The notes: a model not told the origin generated them from the letters alone. 64,000 bases of DNA from Leucobacter aridicollis (GCF_013409595.1 NZ_JACCBD010000001.1:1612001-1676000); one strand, 5' to 3'. Shown: positions 36,257-46,829, counted from the first letter of the stretch. Program-made: numbers and translations.

Positions 36257-37231
36257 CTAGATGTACTGACCTCGACCGTTGTTGACTCGGTCGATGGGAG
36301 TTTGACCGTCGATGCCGAGGTGAGCTCTGTCTAGGTTGTAGTAGTCAAGCCAGGCCGTCAATCCTGCTCGACGTTCGTCGTTAGAAGTCCAGGGTCTCGC
36401 GTACGCCCACTCTGTCGCGAGAGTGCGGTTGAGGCGTTCGACTTTCCCATTGGTCCAGGGACAGTGCGGGCGAATGAACCGGTGCTGAATACTGTGCTGG
36501 GTGACGACGTCTCTGAACGCGGCGGAGTGCCGGTACGCGAACGCGTTATCGCTGATGACACGCTCAACACGTACCCCAAGCGACGCGTAGAACCCGATCG
36601 CGCGTTCAAGGACACCGGCCGCGGTCACGCCTTTCTCGTCGTCGTGGATCTCGGCATACGCGACACGAGAGTGGTCATCGATCACGGTGTGGACGTAGTC
36701 GTACCCTTGTCCTCGTTTCCGGTTCGGACGTTCGCTGCGCCCATGGAGCCGCCACCCACCGCCGTCAGGGATACGGCCGAGCTTCTTCACATCGATATGG
36801 ATCAACGAGCCCGGATACTCGTGTTCGTATCGGTTCGCGGACCGTCGTTCCGCACGGATCCTGATCCCAGTCACGGGATCAAGTTCACGTAACAACGGGG
36901 TGTGATGGCGACGCAGCACCCGCCCGACTGTCGAGGCGTGCATGCCGAGCTTGCCCGCGATGAATACCGGGCCACGTCTGGTGAGCGCGCGCACGATCCG
37001 CACCCGGGTCTCCATGCATCCGGGAGTGCGCCGCGGATGCGACCTGGCCGCGCTCGACCGATCCCGTAATCCCGTAACCCCGGCTTCCTGGAACCTGCGC
37101 CACCACCGCCACGCAGTCGTGCGCGAGATTCCCATCTCCGAGGCAACATGAGCGACAGGGCGACCCGATTGAATGCGTTGGACCAGGATCATTCTACCGG
37201 CAGGAGCGAGCCGGGCATTAGCGTGAGACAT
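36257..37231 (-). CDS. IS481-family transposase
   Basis: 324-aa DDE transposase. An N-terminal helix-turn-helix (about residues 20-60: HVASEMGISRTTAWRWWRRFQEAG) is followed by an rve integrase core with the DDE residues in HIDVKKLG, ISDNAFAYR and GKVERLNRTLATEW. No frameshift. The ATG at 37231 has GAAGG six bases upstream. The last sense codon spans the IS border and the TAG stop lies wholly in the flanking target duplication. Confidence 0.95.
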   Translation of the reverse strand: MSHANARLAPAGRMILVQRIQSGRPVAHVASEMGISRTTAWRWWRRFQEAGVTGLRDRSSAARSHPRRTPGCMETRVRIVRALTRRGPVFIAGKLGMHASTVGRVLRRHHTPLLRELDPVTGIRIRAERRSANRYEHEYPGSLIHIDVKKLGRIPDGGGWRLHGRSERPNRKRGQGYDYVHTVIDDHSRVAYAEIHDDEKGVTAAGVLERAIGFYASLGVRVERVISDNAFAYRHSAAFRDVVTQHSIQHRFIRPHCPWTNGKVERLNRTLATEWAYARPWTSNDERRAGLTAWLDYYNLDRAHLGIDGQTPIDRVNNGRGQYI

Positions 37232-37295
37232 GAGAGACCTTCGTTTGAGCGAGTAGGGGAACTAGACAGCTCCAACTCGACAACGAAGGTCTCTC
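37232..37295 (-). promoter_or_regulatory. hairpin upstream of the transposase start, covering its ribosome-binding site
   Basis: 14-bp perfect arms GAGAGACCTTCGTT (37232-37245) and AACGAAGGTCTCTC (37282-37295) enclose 36 bases. On the minus strand the second arm contains GAAGG and ends at the transposase ATG. Confidence 0.7.
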
Positions 37296-37325
37296 CTATG
37301 TCAACAACCCTCCGGGTCAGTACAG

Positions 37326-38267
37326 CTAGAACGGCAGCAGCGGATCCACGGCGATCAGGATCGACAGCACCGACAGATACGCGATGGAACCGTGGAACAC
37401 GCGCATGGGCTTTCCCTCGCGGCCGCGGATCGCGCTCGAATACAGGCTGTGTGCTTCGACGATGAAGTAGCCACCGACGACAAGTGCGCCGACCGTGTAG
37501 GTCCACCCCATATCGGCTGCGGGAATGAGCAGCAGGCTCGACACGACGGTCGCCCACGCGTACAAAATGACCTGCAACCCGACGGTGGTGCGGCCGCGGA
37601 CGACCCCAAGCATCGGGACACCCGCCTCGGCGTAGTCGTCGCGGTAGCGCATCGACAGCGGCCAGTAGTGGGCAGGCGTCCACAGGAAGATGATGAGGAA
37701 GAAGACCCACGCGGGCCAGTCGAGCGACCCCGTGACGGCGGCCCAGCCGATGAGCACTGGGAAACACCCGGCGATGCCGCCCCAGATGATGTTCTGCTCG
37801 CTGTGCCGCTTGAGCACGAGCGTGTAGATCACCACGTAGAAGAAGATCGCCGCGACCGAGAGCGCGGCCGCCAGCCAGTTCGTCGTGAGGTACAGCCAGC
37901 CCACCGACAACACGCCGAGCACCCACGCGAACACGAGCGCCCCACGGTCTGAGATCTCGCCGGTCACGAGGGGGCGTCCCTGGGTGCGCTTCATCTTGCG
38001 ATCCATGTCGCGGTCGATGTAGCAGTTGAACGCGCCAGCGGAGCCAGCGCTCATCGCACCGCCAAGCAGCGTCGCGATGACGAGCCACAGACTGGGAAGG
38101 CCACGCTCGGCGAGGATCATCGCCGGAACCGTCACGACGAGGAGGAGTTCCATCACCCGCGGCTTGGTCAACGACACGTATGCCTTGACGGTGCGGGAGA
38201 ACGAGCGCCTCTGGATCGCGTCCGAAGCCTGGGCGGGCGGAGAAATCTTCGTAGACATCGGGGCCAT
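37326..38267 (-). CDS. ctaB: protoheme IX farnesyltransferase (heme O synthase)
   Basis: About 313 aa, roughly nine helices, UbiA superfamily. Adds a farnesyl group to heme B, the step before CtaA. The first Asp-rich motif is NCYIDRDMDRKMKRT and the second YRDDYAEAGVPML. KPRVMELLLVVTVP near the N-terminus is typical. Start could be the ATG at 38267 or the one at 38258 (MSTKIS); neither has a strong ribosome-binding site. Its TAG stop lies in the CTAG target of the IS481 element, so the protein is intact. Confidence 0.95.
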   Translation of the reverse strand: MAPMSTKISPPAQASDAIQRRSFSRTVKAYVSLTKPRVMELLLVVTVPAMILAERGLPSLWLVIATLLGGAMSAGSAGAFNCYIDRDMDRKMKRTQGRPLVTGEISDRGALVFAWVLGVLSVGWLYLTTNWLAAALSVAAIFFYVVIYTLVLKRHSEQNIIWGGIAGCFPVLIGWAAVTGSLDWPAWVFFLIIFLWTPAHYWPLSMRYRDDYAEAGVPMLGVVRGRTTVGLQVILYAWATVVSSLLLIPAADMGWTYTVGALVVGGYFIVEAHSLYSSAIRGREGKPMRVFHGSIAYLSVLSILIAVDPLLPF

Positions 38268-38363
38268 AGTACCTGGGCTATCGGTAGGATTGATGGGAGT
38301 GCGCGCTGGGCGCATGTGCGGCGCCACCGGGCGCACAGGATTGGTTGCGGGAAAGGCAGGCCA

Positions 38364-40451
38364 TTGGCTAACGGACTTGAGTGGACAGAGCTCGACGATC
38401 GCGCGGTAGACACTGCGCGGGTGCTCGCGGCAGACGCCGTTGAGAAGGTTGGGAACGGCCACCCGGGGACGGCGATCAGCCTCGCCCCCGTCGCGTACCT
38501 GCTGCACCAGAAGGTCATGCGGCACGACCCGAGCGATGCTAAGTGGATCGGGCGCGACAGGTTCATCCTCTCGGTCGGCCACTCGTCGCTCACCCAGTAT
38601 GTCCAGCTCTATCTCGGGGGCTACGGCCTCGAGCTCGACGACCTCAAGGCGCTCCGCACGTGGGGCTCGAAGACGCCCGGCCACCCGGAGTACGGTCACA
38701 CCGACGGCGTCGAGATCACGACCGGTCCGCTCGGCCAGGGCCTCGCCTCGGCTGTCGGCTTCGCCTACGCCGCCCGCTACGAGCGCGGCCTGTTCGACCC
38801 CGAGGCCGCGCCCGGGACGAGCCCCTTCGACCACAACATCTACGTCATCGCCGGCGACGGCGACCTCCAGGAGGGCGTCACCGCCGAAGCCTCCTCGCTC
38901 GCGGGCCACCAGGAGCTCGGTAACCTCATCGCGATCTACGACTCGAACCAGATCTCGATCGAGGACGACACGGACATCTCGTTCTCCGAGGACGTTGCGA
39001 TGCGCTACGAGTCCTACGGCTGGCAGGTCATCGAGGTCGACTGGAAGAAGACCGGTACCTACGTCGAGGACGTCGCCGAGCTGAATGACGCCATCGAGGC
39101 GGCGAAGGCCGAGACGACGAAGCCGTCGCTCATCATCCTCAAGACCATCATCGGCTGGCCCTCCCCCGGCAAGCAGAACACTGGCGGCATCCACGGCGCC
39201 AAGCTTGGCGCCGAGGAGCTCGCGGGCCTGAAGACGGCCCTCGGCTTCAACCCCGAGGAGCACTTCAGCGTCGCGCCGGAGGTCATCGAGCACTCGCGCA
39301 AGGCAGTCGACCGCGGCGCCGCTGGCCGGAAGGCCTGGCAGGAGTCGTTCGACGCGTGGGCCGCGCAGAACCCCGAGCGCAAGGCGCTGTTCGACCGCAT
39401 CGAGGCCCAGGAGCTGCCCGCGGGCGCACTCGAGGCGCTCCCGACGTTCGAACCCGGTGACAGCGTCGCGACCCGCTCGGCGAGTGGCAAGGTGCTCGCG
39501 GCGCTCGGCCCGATCATGCCCGAGCTCTGGGGCGGTTCCGCCGACCTCGCCGGCTCGAACAACACCACGATCCCCGGCGTCCCCTCGTTCGTTCCCGCGA
39601 GCCACTCGACGAGCACCTGGTCCGGAGACCAGTACGGCCGCGTGCTGCACTTCGGTATCCGCGAGCACGCGATGGGCTCGATTCTCAACGGCATCCAGCT
39701 GCACGGCAAGACCCGCAGCTACGGCGGCACCTTCCTCATCTTCAGCGACTACATGCGCCCGGCGGTCCGTCTCGCGGCGCTCATGAACGTGCCGAGCATC
39801 TTCGTGTGGACGCACGATTCGATCGCCCTCGGCGAGGACGGCCCGACGCACCAGCCGATCGAGCAGCTCGCGACGCTGCGCGCGATCCCGAACCTCACGA
39901 TGGTCCGCCCCGCGGACGCGAACGAGGTGTCGATCGCGTGGCACGAGATCCTCACCCGCCACGCGGGCCCGACGGGCATCGCGCTCACCCGCCAGAACGT
40001 GCCGGTACTCCCCCGCGGCGGCGAGTTCGCCTCGCACGAGGCGGCGGCAGAGGGCGTGCGCCGAGGCGCGTACGTGCTCGCCGACAGCGCAACTGGGTCG
40101 CTCGACGTGATCCTCATTGCGACAGGCTCCGAGGTGCAGCTCGCGGTCGAGGCGCGTGAGCGACTCGCCGCCGACGGCATCGGCGCGCGCGTCGTGTCCG
40201 CGCCGTCGCTCGAGTGGTTCGCCGAGCAGACCGACGAGTACCGCGAGAGCGTGCTGCCCGCGGCAGTCACCGCGCGCGTCAGCGTCGAGGCCGGCCTCTC
40301 GCTCGGCTGGGAGCGCTACGTCGGCGATCGCGGCCGGTCCGTGTCGATCGAGCACTTCGGCGCCTCGGCCGACTACGTCACGCTGTTCGAGAAGTTCGGG
40401 ATCACGACGGATGCCGTCGTGGCCGCCGCGCGCGAGTCGCTCGCGAACTAG
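38364..40451 (+). CDS. tkt: transketolase
   Basis: 695 aa, thiamine-diphosphate enzyme of the non-oxidative pentose phosphate path. Early [18 protein letters not shown]/Mg motif [26 protein letters not shown], and the transketolase motif region [22 protein letters not shown]-like [12 protein letters not shown], then [22 protein letters not shown]. The TTG at 38364 is preferred: it has GAAAGG upstream and gives the usual N-terminus. Divergent from ctaB and 28 bases from tal, as in the typical actinobacterial ctaB/tkt/tal order. Confidence 0.95.
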   Translation: MANGLEWTELDDRAVDTARVLAADAVEKVGNGHPGTAISLAPVAYLLHQKVMRHDPSDAKWIGRDRFILSVGHSSLTQYVQLYLGGYGLELDDLKALRTWGSKTPGHPEYGHTDGVEITTGPLGQGLASAVGFAYAARYERGLFDPEAAPGTSPFDHNIYVIAGDGDLQEGVTAEASSLAGHQELGNLIAIYDSNQISIEDDTDISFSEDVAMRYESYGWQVIEVDWKKTGTYVEDVAELNDAIEAAKAETTKPSLIILKTIIGWPSPGKQNTGGIHGAKLGAEELAGLKTALGFNPEEHFSVAPEVIEHSRKAVDRGAAGRKAWQESFDAWAAQNPERKALFDRIEAQELPAGALEALPTFEPGDSVATRSASGKVLAALGPIMPELWGGSADLAGSNNTTIPGVPSFVPASHSTSTWSGDQYGRVLHFGIREHAMGSILNGIQLHGKTRSYGGTFLIFSDYMRPAVRLAALMNVPSIFVWTHDSIALGEDGPTHQPIEQLATLRAIPNLTMVRPADANEVSIAWHEILTRHAGPTGIALTRQNVPVLPRGGEFASHEAAAEGVRRGAYVLADSATGSLDVILIATGSEVQLAVEARERLAADGIGARVVSAPSLEWFAEQTDEYRESVLPAAVTARVSVEAGLSLGWERYVGDRGRSVSIEHFGASADYVTLFEKFGITTDAVVAAARESLAN

Positions 40452-40479
40452 CCACACAGACTGCATCGAAGGAGCACCC

Positions 40480-41589
40480 ATGAGCAACGAGCGCACTCAG
40501 GCACTCAGTAACGTCGGCGTCAGCATTTGGCTGGACGACCTCTCCCGCACCAGGATCGAGAGCGGCCAGCTGGCCGAGCTCGCCGAGACTGTGAACGTCG
40601 TCGGCGTGACGACGAACCCGACGATCTTCCAGAACGCGATCGGCTCGGCCGTCGGCTACGCGGATCGCATCGCCGACTGCGCGAAGCGCGGGCTCGACGC
40701 CGCCGCGACGATCACGGAGCTAACGACCGCGGACGTCGCGGACGCCTGCGACATCTTCGCGGGCGTCTTCGCCGCGACCGATGGCCGGGACGGCCGCGTG
40801 TCCATCGAGGTCGAGCCCGGTCTCGCCCGCGACGCCGCCGGCACGGTCGCGCAGGCCAAGGAGCTGTGGGCGAAGGTCGATCGCGAGAACGCGATGATCA
40901 AGATCCCCGCGACAATCGAGGGGCTTGCAGCGATCTCCGAGGTCATCGCGGCAGGCATCAGCGTGAACGTCACGCTCATCTTTAGCCTCGAGCGCTACCG
41001 CCAGGTCATCAACGCGTACCTGGTCGGGCTCGAGCGGGCGCGCGCCGCCGGGGTCGACATCTCGAAGATCCACTCGGTCGCCTCGTTCTTCGTGTCGCGT
41101 GTCGACTCGGAGATCGACGCGCGCCTCGAGGCCGTTGGCACTGAGGAGGCGCGCGCGCTCAAGGGCCAGGCTGGCGTCGCGAATGCGCGCCTCGCGTACG
41201 AGGTGTTCGAGCAGTCGTTCGCCAGCGACCGCGCAAAAATGCTCCTCGAGCTCGGCGCACACGCGCAGCGCCCGCTGTGGGCGTCGACGGGTGTGAAGGA
41301 TCCGAATCTCCCCGACACGCTCTACGTCACCGAGCTCGCAGCGCCGAACACCGTGAACACGATGCCGGAGGCGACGCTGAACGCCCTCGCCGATCACGGC
41401 GAGGTGCAGGGCGACCGCGTGAGCGGCAGCTACGGCGAGGCCAACCAGGTGCTCAACCTCATCGACGCCCAGGGGGTTGACTACGTGGAGGTCACCGAGA
41501 AGCTTGAGGTCGAGGGCCTCTCGAAGTTTGACGCCTCCTGGGACGACCTCGTCGAGACAGTGACGGGCGCTCTGAGGGCGTCGGCGTGA
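40480..41589 (+). CDS. tal: transaldolase
   Basis: 369 aa. Converts sedoheptulose 7-phosphate plus glyceraldehyde 3-phosphate to erythrose 4-phosphate plus fructose 6-phosphate. [12 protein letters not shown] near residue 45, the Schiff-base Lys in [10 protein letters not shown], and [11 protein letters not shown] are the family motifs. GAAGGAG precedes the ATG. It overlaps pgi by 4 bases. Confidence 0.95.
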   Translation: MSNERTQALSNVGVSIWLDDLSRTRIESGQLAELAETVNVVGVTTNPTIFQNAIGSAVGYADRIADCAKRGLDAAATITELTTADVADACDIFAGVFAATDGRDGRVSIEVEPGLARDAAGTVAQAKELWAKVDRENAMIKIPATIEGLAAISEVIAAGISVNVTLIFSLERYRQVINAYLVGLERARAAGVDISKIHSVASFFVSRVDSEIDARLEAVGTEEARALKGQAGVANARLAYEVFEQSFASDRAKMLLELGAHAQRPLWASTGVKDPNLPDTLYVTELAAPNTVNTMPEATLNALADHGEVQGDRVSGSYGEANQVLNLIDAQGVDYVEVTEKLEVEGLSKFDASWDDLVETVTGALRASA

Positions 41590-43103
41590 CAATCAACCTC
41601 ACCGGAGTGAGCCGGGACGCCGCGTTCGCGCGAAGCCTCGACTCACTCCTCGAGGCGCGCTTCGCCTCCCGGCTGTTCGCGCAAGACGCGACGCTCTGGG
41701 GCGAAGCCGCCGCCGCCGAGGCGGCGAGCAGGCTCGGCTGGACCGACTTCGCGGACAACGCCGCCGAGGTCGTCGAGCAGACCCGCCGTATCGCCCAAGC
41801 GTTCGCCGCCGACGGCGTCGACAACTTCGTGCTGTGCGGCATGGGCGGTTCGAGCCTTGCGCCGCTCATGATCGCCCCCGAACTCACCGTCCTCGACTCG
41901 ACCCACCCCGACGCGGTGCGCCGCGCGCTTGAGAGCGACCTCTCGCGCACAGCCGTGATCGTGAGCTCCAAGTCGGGCGGCACCGTCGAGACCGTCAGCC
42001 AGATGCACGCCTTTGAGGCGGCCTTCGCCGGCGCGGGGATCGATCCGCACAGCAGGATCGTGATCGTCACCGACCCGGGCTCCGCGCTTGCCGCGGATGC
42101 GGCGGAGACGGGCAAGCGCGTTGTCTTCGCCGATCCGAACGTCGGCGGTCGATTCTCGGTGTTCACCGCGTTCGGGATCGTGCCATCGATGCTGGCCGGG
42201 GCCGACATGTCGCGGCTCGTCGGAGACGGCGCGCGGGTGCGCGACGCGCTTAGCGTCGACAACGCCGACAATCCAGCGCTCGTGCTCGCGGCCGCGCTCG
42301 CCTCCGGCCTCCCGCAGCGCTTCGTTGCGGAACTCCAGTCGGATGCGTCGCTCCCCGACGAGTTCGGGCTGTGGACCGAGCAGCTCGTCGCTGAGTCGAC
42401 CGGTAAGCAGAGCACGGGTGTGTTCCCCATCGCGCTGCCGACCGGCGCAACGCCGAGCGGCGCCGCGACCGCGACCCTCGTTCGGCTCTCCGCCGGCGAA
42501 CAGTCAGACGGGCCGGGAATCGGGATCGCCGCCCCGCTCGGACAGCAGCTGCTGCTGTGGCAGGTCGCCACGGCGGCGATGGGATTCCTGCTCGCCGTCG
42601 ACCCGTTCAACCAGCCGGACGTCGAATCCGCAAAGATCGCGACCCGTGAGTCGCTCGGCGAGCCCCCGGAGCCGACAACCGAGGTTCCCTCCCCCGCCGA
42701 GACACGGGCACGGCTGCGCGCACTCGTGCGCCGCGACGGGTACGTCGGCATTCAGGCGTATGTCGACCCGAGCGACGCGCACGTCGCCGAACTGCTCGGA
42801 CGCCTCAGGCAGTCACTCGTGAACGAGCTCGGAGTCCCCGTTGCGCTGGGCTACGGGCCACGCTATCTGCATTCCACCGGGCAGTTCCACAAGGGCGGCC
42901 CGAGCTGCGGCACGTTCCTGCAGATCATCGAGACGGGTGCGCGCGAGGTCGCGATTCCTGGTGAGGAGACGGGCTTTGGCGCGCTCTTTGGTGCGCAGGC
43001 GCGCGGTGACGCATCGGTGCTTCGCGCGCGCGGCCGCGCCGTGCTCTCGGTCGAGACCAGCGACCCTGCCACGTTGCTTCGCGAACTCATCGCCGCGAAC
43101 TAG
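41586..43103 (+). CDS. pgi: glucose-6-phosphate isomerase
   Basis: 505 aa, made of two SIS domains. [15 protein letters not shown] and [13 protein letters not shown] bind the sugar phosphate; the C-terminal part has [14 protein letters not shown]. It is the divergent actinobacterial form found in tkt-tal-pgi clusters, where members are often annotated as Pgi. GTG start overlaps the tal stop. It links fructose 6-phosphate made by tkt/tal back to glucose 6-phosphate. Confidence 0.9.
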   Translation: MTINLTGVSRDAAFARSLDSLLEARFASRLFAQDATLWGEAAAAEAASRLGWTDFADNAAEVVEQTRRIAQAFAADGVDNFVLCGMGGSSLAPLMIAPELTVLDSTHPDAVRRALESDLSRTAVIVSSKSGGTVETVSQMHAFEAAFAGAGIDPHSRIVIVTDPGSALAADAAETGKRVVFADPNVGGRFSVFTAFGIVPSMLAGADMSRLVGDGARVRDALSVDNADNPALVLAAALASGLPQRFVAELQSDASLPDEFGLWTEQLVAESTGKQSTGVFPIALPTGATPSGAATATLVRLSAGEQSDGPGIGIAAPLGQQLLLWQVATAAMGFLLAVDPFNQPDVESAKIATRESLGEPPEPTTEVPSPAETRARLRALVRRDGYVGIQAYVDPSDAHVAELLGRLRQSLVNELGVPVALGYGPRYLHSTGQFHKGGPSCGTFLQIIETGAREVAIPGEETGFGALFGAQARGDASVLRARGRAVLSVETSDPATLLRELIAAN

Positions 43104-43175
43104 CCGGCATCGGTCCTCGCGGCGCCGGCCGAGATCGCTCCGGGCGGTCCCGGCCGACGTCGCGGGCGGCGGAGG

Positions 43176-45131
43176 CTAGTTCACCGGGTGGTCGGCCGCG
43201 AAGCTCTGGAACCAGCGCAGCGCCTCCGGCTGGTCGGTCGAGTCGATCGAGCCGATCGCCGCGGGATCGGCGCCGAGCAGGATCCGCTTGATCGGCACCT
43301 CCATCTTCTTTCCCGTGCGCGTGCGGGGCACGGCCGGCGTGAGAATGACCTCGTCGGGGACGTGCTGCTTTGAGGCGCGCGTCGCGACGGCCTCTCTGAT
43401 CCGCCGCTCTGACTCGCCGTCCTCCCACGACTCTGACGGCACGACGAAGATCGGCATCCAGTACCCGCCGTCCGTCCGGTCGATGCCGATCACGAGCGAA
43501 TCGAGCACGTCCGGAAGCTCCTCGACGGCGGCGTAGATCTCCGCGCTGCCGAGCCTGATCCCGCGCCGGTTGAGCGTCGCATCCGATCTGCCGTGCATGA
43601 TGACGGTCCCGCGCGAGGTAAGGGTCGCCCAGTCGCCCTGTCGCCACACCCCGTCGAAGGTCGAGAAGTAGGCGTCGTGGTATCGGCTGCCGTCGGGGTC
43701 GTTCCAGAACCGCAGCGGCATCGAGGGCAGCGGCTGCGTGATGACCATCTCGCCCTCCTCGTCGATCAGCGGGCGTCCCGAATCGTCCCAGACCTCGAGG
43801 GCGACGCCGAGGGTGCGTGCGGAAATCTCGCCGTCCCACACCGGAGTGATCGGCGAGCCGCCGACGAACCCACCAACGATGTCCGTGCCGCCGCTCACTG
43901 AGTTCACGGGTACGCGGTCACCGAACACGCTACGGACCCACTGGTTTGCAGCCGCCGGGAGCGGGGAACCGGTGCTCGAGATGAGGCGAAGCTCCGCGCA
44001 CTCGGGGACGTCAATGCCCGCGGCCGCGGAGGCGAGGATCTGACCGGGGCTCGTGCCGAACACGTTCACGCCGTGACGGTCAACCAGCTGCCAGAGCTTC
44101 TCCGGCCCCGGGTAGATGGGATCGCCGACGTACAGCACCGCGGTCGCCCCGAAGAGCAGGCTGCTCACCTGGATGTTCCACATCATCCAGTTCGGCGTCG
44201 TGTACCAGAAGAAGGTCTCGCCCGCCGTGAGCTCGGACTGCAGCGCAAGCGACTTCAGCTGCTCAAGGAGCACTCCCCCGTGCCCGTGCACGATGCCCTT
44301 CGGCTTGCCCGTCGTACCCGACGTGAACAGCACCCACAGCGGGTGCGCGAACGGGACGGGTTCCGGCTGGAAGTCAGGCTGGCCGCCCGCGGCGATGGCC
44401 TCCGCCCAGCTCACCGCGCCGTCGACCCCGGCCGCGCCCGGGAGCGTTGGCACGGAGACCGTGTGCTCCACGGTGGGCATCAGGGCGAGCAGCTCGGTCG
44501 CCTCTGCCGAGCGATCGAACTCGGCGCCACGAAACACGTAGCCGGTGCCGCTGACGAGCACCTTCGCGTCGAGCTGCCCGAGCCGATCCGCTGCCGCCGG
44601 CGCGTTGTAGTCGATGCCTGTCTGCGACCAGATCGCACCCATGCTCGCGGTCGCGTAGAAGGCGACGACGCCCTCGTAACTGTTCGGGAGGTAGCCGACG
44701 ACGCGGTCCTCCCTGCCGACGCCGACGCTTCGAAGGTAGCCGGCAAACGCGGCGACGTCGCCTCGGAGGGCCTCGTAGGTGTGCGATTCAACGCGGCCGT
44801 CCTCGTACTCGACGATGACTGCCGGCTGTGAGGGGGCGCCGAGGCGCAGTCGATCGGCGAAGTTCACTGTCGCCCCCGGAAACCACTCCGCGTCGCGGAT
44901 CCCGGTGCCTGTCAGGGCAGCGGTGGGCTGGTCAACGAAGCCCGCGTCGAGAAACTCTGCGACCCCAGCCCAGAACGCTCCGGGCTGCGCGACCGACCAC
45001 TCCTGGAGCCGGCCGTAGTCGCCGACCGCCGCCGGATCCAGTCCGCTGTGCGCGACGAACCATCTCGTGAGCTCAGTGATCTTCGCGGTGTCGATTGCTT
45101 CGGGTGTCGGGCTCCACTGGGGCTGCGTCAT
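43176..45131 (-). CDS. acetoacetate-CoA ligase
   Basis: 651-aa adenylate-forming enzyme that activates acetoacetate. N-terminal ACAS-type domain (about residues 40-105, WFPGATVNFADRL), ATP loop LFTSGTTGKPKGIVHGHGG, NWMMWNIQVSSL, and a C-terminal domain with LNRRGIRLGSAEIYAAVEELPDVLDSLVIG and the catalytic-Lys region TRTGKKMEVPIKRIL. AAAGGAATAGCA precedes the ATG. Convergent with pgi. It may serve ketone-body or poly-hydroxybutyrate breakdown. Confidence 0.9.
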   Translation of the reverse strand: MTQPQWSPTPEAIDTAKITELTRWFVAHSGLDPAAVGDYGRLQEWSVAQPGAFWAGVAEFLDAGFVDQPTAALTGTGIRDAEWFPGATVNFADRLRLGAPSQPAVIVEYEDGRVESHTYEALRGDVAAFAGYLRSVGVGREDRVVGYLPNSYEGVVAFYATASMGAIWSQTGIDYNAPAAADRLGQLDAKVLVSGTGYVFRGAEFDRSAEATELLALMPTVEHTVSVPTLPGAAGVDGAVSWAEAIAAGGQPDFQPEPVPFAHPLWVLFTSGTTGKPKGIVHGHGGVLLEQLKSLALQSELTAGETFFWYTTPNWMMWNIQVSSLLFGATAVLYVGDPIYPGPEKLWQLVDRHGVNVFGTSPGQILASAAAGIDVPECAELRLISSTGSPLPAAANQWVRSVFGDRVPVNSVSGGTDIVGGFVGGSPITPVWDGEISARTLGVALEVWDDSGRPLIDEEGEMVITQPLPSMPLRFWNDPDGSRYHDAYFSTFDGVWRQGDWATLTSRGTVIMHGRSDATLNRRGIRLGSAEIYAAVEELPDVLDSLVIGIDRTDGGYWMPIFVVPSESWEDGESERRIREAVATRASKQHVPDEVILTPAVPRTRTGKKMEVPIKRILLGADPAAIGSIDSTDQPEALRWFQSFAADHPVN

Positions 45132-45206
45132 TGCTACCTATTCCTTTGCGAACGTCTCTGTCTCTTCATCCTAAGACACGTTCTCGGAGTGTCTGCCGAA
45201 CAAAAA

Positions 45207-45243
45207 ACGCGTGGCCCCCACCCAAGAGGCGGGGGCCACGCGT
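45207..45243 (-). terminator. terminator after rbpA
   Basis: 13-bp perfect stem ACGCGTGGCCCCC (45207-45219) / GGGGGCCACGCGT (45231-45243), with TTTTTTG following on the minus strand. It lies 17 bases after the rbpA stop and just upstream of the acetoacetate-CoA ligase start. Confidence 0.9.
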
Positions 45244-45260
45244 TCAGCTGGCGACCGGAA

Positions 45261-45626
45261 CTACGCGGTGAGCTTCGCGGTTCCGCGGCGCTGGCGGAGC
45301 TTCAAGAGGGCGGCCTCGAGCAGCTCCTCAGCCTCCTCCGGCGTGCGCCGCTCCTTCACGTACGCGAGGTGCGTCTTGTAGGGCTCGTTCTTTGCGAGCT
45401 CCGGCGGGTTGTTCTGATCCTGACCGGCGGGAAGCCCGGTCGACGGCGAATCGATCTGCTCCGGGATGTCCTCGTCGGAGACGTCTGCCGCGAAGTAGCG
45501 GACCGTCTCGTTACCGAGCGCGTCCCAGTACGAGACCTTCTTGCGTTCTGCGCGCACGCCGTGATCCATTTCGCCCATTGGGCCGGATCCAACGCGTGCA
45601 CCGCGAATGGCGTTACTGCCTGCCAC
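45261..45626 (-). CDS. rbpA: RNA polymerase-binding protein RbpA
   Basis: 121 aa, actinobacteria-specific activator that binds sigma and the beta' zipper and helps open promoters. The N-terminal AIRGARVGSGPMGE and core YWDALGNETVRYFAADV plus the C-terminal sigma-interaction helix KTHLAYVKERRTPEEAEELLEAALLKLRQRRG fit the family. The core domain has no Cys where the Streptomyces protein has several, so it is a zinc-free type. GTG at 45626 has AGCAGG upstream. Same strand as secG. Confidence 0.92.
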   Translation of the reverse strand: MAGSNAIRGARVGSGPMGEMDHGVRAERKKVSYWDALGNETVRYFAADVSDEDIPEQIDSPSTGLPAGQDQNNPPELAKNEPYKTHLAYVKERRTPEEAEELLEAALLKLRQRRGTAKLTA

Positions 45627-45649
45627 GGGTGACCTGCTTTCGAGAAATG

Positions 45650-45898
45650 CTAGATAAGCGTGAAACGATCGACGAGGCCGATGCCCACGATCGAGAAAAA
45701 CCACACCAGTGAGACGATCACTGTGAGGCGATTGAGGTTGCGCTCTGCGACACCTGACGACCCGAGGCTCGACGTGACGCCGCCACCGAACATGTCGGAG
45801 AGCCCGCCACCGCGCCCCTTATGGAGCAGCACGAACAGGATGAGCAGCAGGCTCGTGAGGACGAGCAGCGAGATCAGGGCGATCTTCAGTACGAGCAA
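45650..45898 (-). CDS. secG: preprotein translocase subunit SecG
   Basis: About 82 aa with two helices: ISLLVLTSLLLILFVLLHKGRGGGLSDMFGGG and LNRLTVIVSLVWFFSIVGIGL. The Gly-rich KGRGGGLSDMFGGG loop is the SecG signature. A TTG start at 45898 with GAAAGG eight bases upstream gives the normal length; longer in-frame starts run through the intergenic region. Confidence 0.92.
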   Translation of the reverse strand: MLVLKIALISLLVLTSLLLILFVLLHKGRGGGLSDMFGGGVTSSLGSSGVAERNLNRLTVIVSLVWFFSIVGIGLVDRFTLI

Positions 45899-45998
45899 GA
45901 TAGGTGCCTTTCGCAGCGAGGCGCAATAAGTCAGCCTCCAGTATACCCCGCGTCCGAGAAATGGGCGGGAGCGGGACAGAAGTGTCTGGTGAGCGGGC

Positions 45999-46829
45999 TC
46001 AGACGGTGACGTGCTTGGTGAACTGAGCGATCCGGCTGAACTCGTCAACCTTCAGGCTCGCCCCACCCACAAGTGCACCATCGAGATTGGGCTGCTTGAG
46101 GTATGACGCAACGTTCTGGCTTGCGACCGAACCGCCGTACAGGATGCGGGTGGCGTCGGCCACAGCGTCGCCACGCTCCGCGCGCAGGACGTCGCGAAGC
46201 GCCTTGCCAACTTCTTCTGCCTGGGCAGGCGTTGCGGGGTCGCCGCTGCCGATCGCCCACACGGGCTCGTAGGCGACCACGAACTCAGCCTCGGCGGGCA
46301 GCTGCGAAAGCGCTGCCTGGAGCTGCTGGACGGGGATCGCCGCTGCGCCGTGCGCCTCGAGGTCTTCGGCCGTCTCGCCAACGCAGATCACGGGAACCAT
46401 GCCCGCGGTGACGGCTGCGCGCGCCTTCAGGCCAACAGTCTCGTCGGACTCGCCGTGACCGCCGCGGCGCTCCGAGTGGCCGACGATGATGTAGCGCACG
46501 TCGAGCTTCGAGAGCATGGCCGCCGAGATGTCTCCGGTGTAGGCGCCGGCTGCGTGCGGCGACACATCCTGTGCGCCGAGTGCAACCGCAAGCTTGTCCG
46601 CAGCGAGCAGCGTCTGGACGGACCGGAGATCGGTGAACGGTGGGAACACCGCAACCTCGACCTCGCCGTAGTTGTGCTGCGCGTCCTTGAGGCTCCACGC
46701 GAGCTTCTGCACGAAGGCGATCGCCTGCAGGTGGTCGAAGTTCATCTTCCAGTTGCCTGCGATGAGCGGGGTGCGCTTCACAGCGGGAGCCGACTGCGTC
46801 GCGGGGTCTGCTACGGGTGCGTCATTCAT
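45999..46829 (-). CDS. tpiA: triosephosphate isomerase
   Basis: 276 aa. NWKMN near residue 27 (catalytic Lys), VGHSERR (catalytic His), [11 protein letters not shown] (catalytic Glu) and [11 protein letters not shown] (phosphate loop) are present. An N-terminal extension of about 20 residues ([18 protein letters not shown]) is unusual. The start overlaps the pgk stop by 4 bases. Confidence 0.96.
   Translation of the reverse strand: MNDAPVADPATQSAPAVKRTPLIAGNWKMNFDHLQAIAFVQKLAWSLKDAQHNYGEVEVAVFPPFTDLRSVQTLLAADKLAVALGAQDVSPHAAGAYTGDISAAMLSKLDVRYIIVGHSERRGGHGESDETVGLKARAAVTAGMVPVICVGETAEDLEAHGAAAIPVQQLQAALSQLPAEAEFVVAYEPVWAIGSGDPATPAQAEEVGKALRDVLRAERGDAVADATRILYGGSVASQNVASYLKQPNLDGALVGGASLKVDEFSRIAQFTKHVTV

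Larger units (their letters stand above)
36256..37330 (-). mobile_element. complete IS481-family insertion sequence with target duplication
   Basis: Element 36262-37324 (1063 bp). Terminal inverted repeats 36262-36286 and 37300-37324 match at 21 of 25 positions (outer TGTACTGACC, inner GTTGTTGAC). Both ends are flanked by GCTAGA (36256-36261 and 37325-37330), a 6-bp target duplication of the NCTAGN type known for IS481. It carries one transposase gene on the minus strand. It sits directly at the ctaB stop codon. Ends, duplication and gene all look intact, so it may be active and recently inserted. Confidence 0.93.

Noticed and set aside
38268..40496. Long N-terminal extension of ctaB, open through the tkt gene on the other strand
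   Set aside because: The extension is antisense to transketolase; the CtaB family starts near MSTKIS or MAPMSTKIS.
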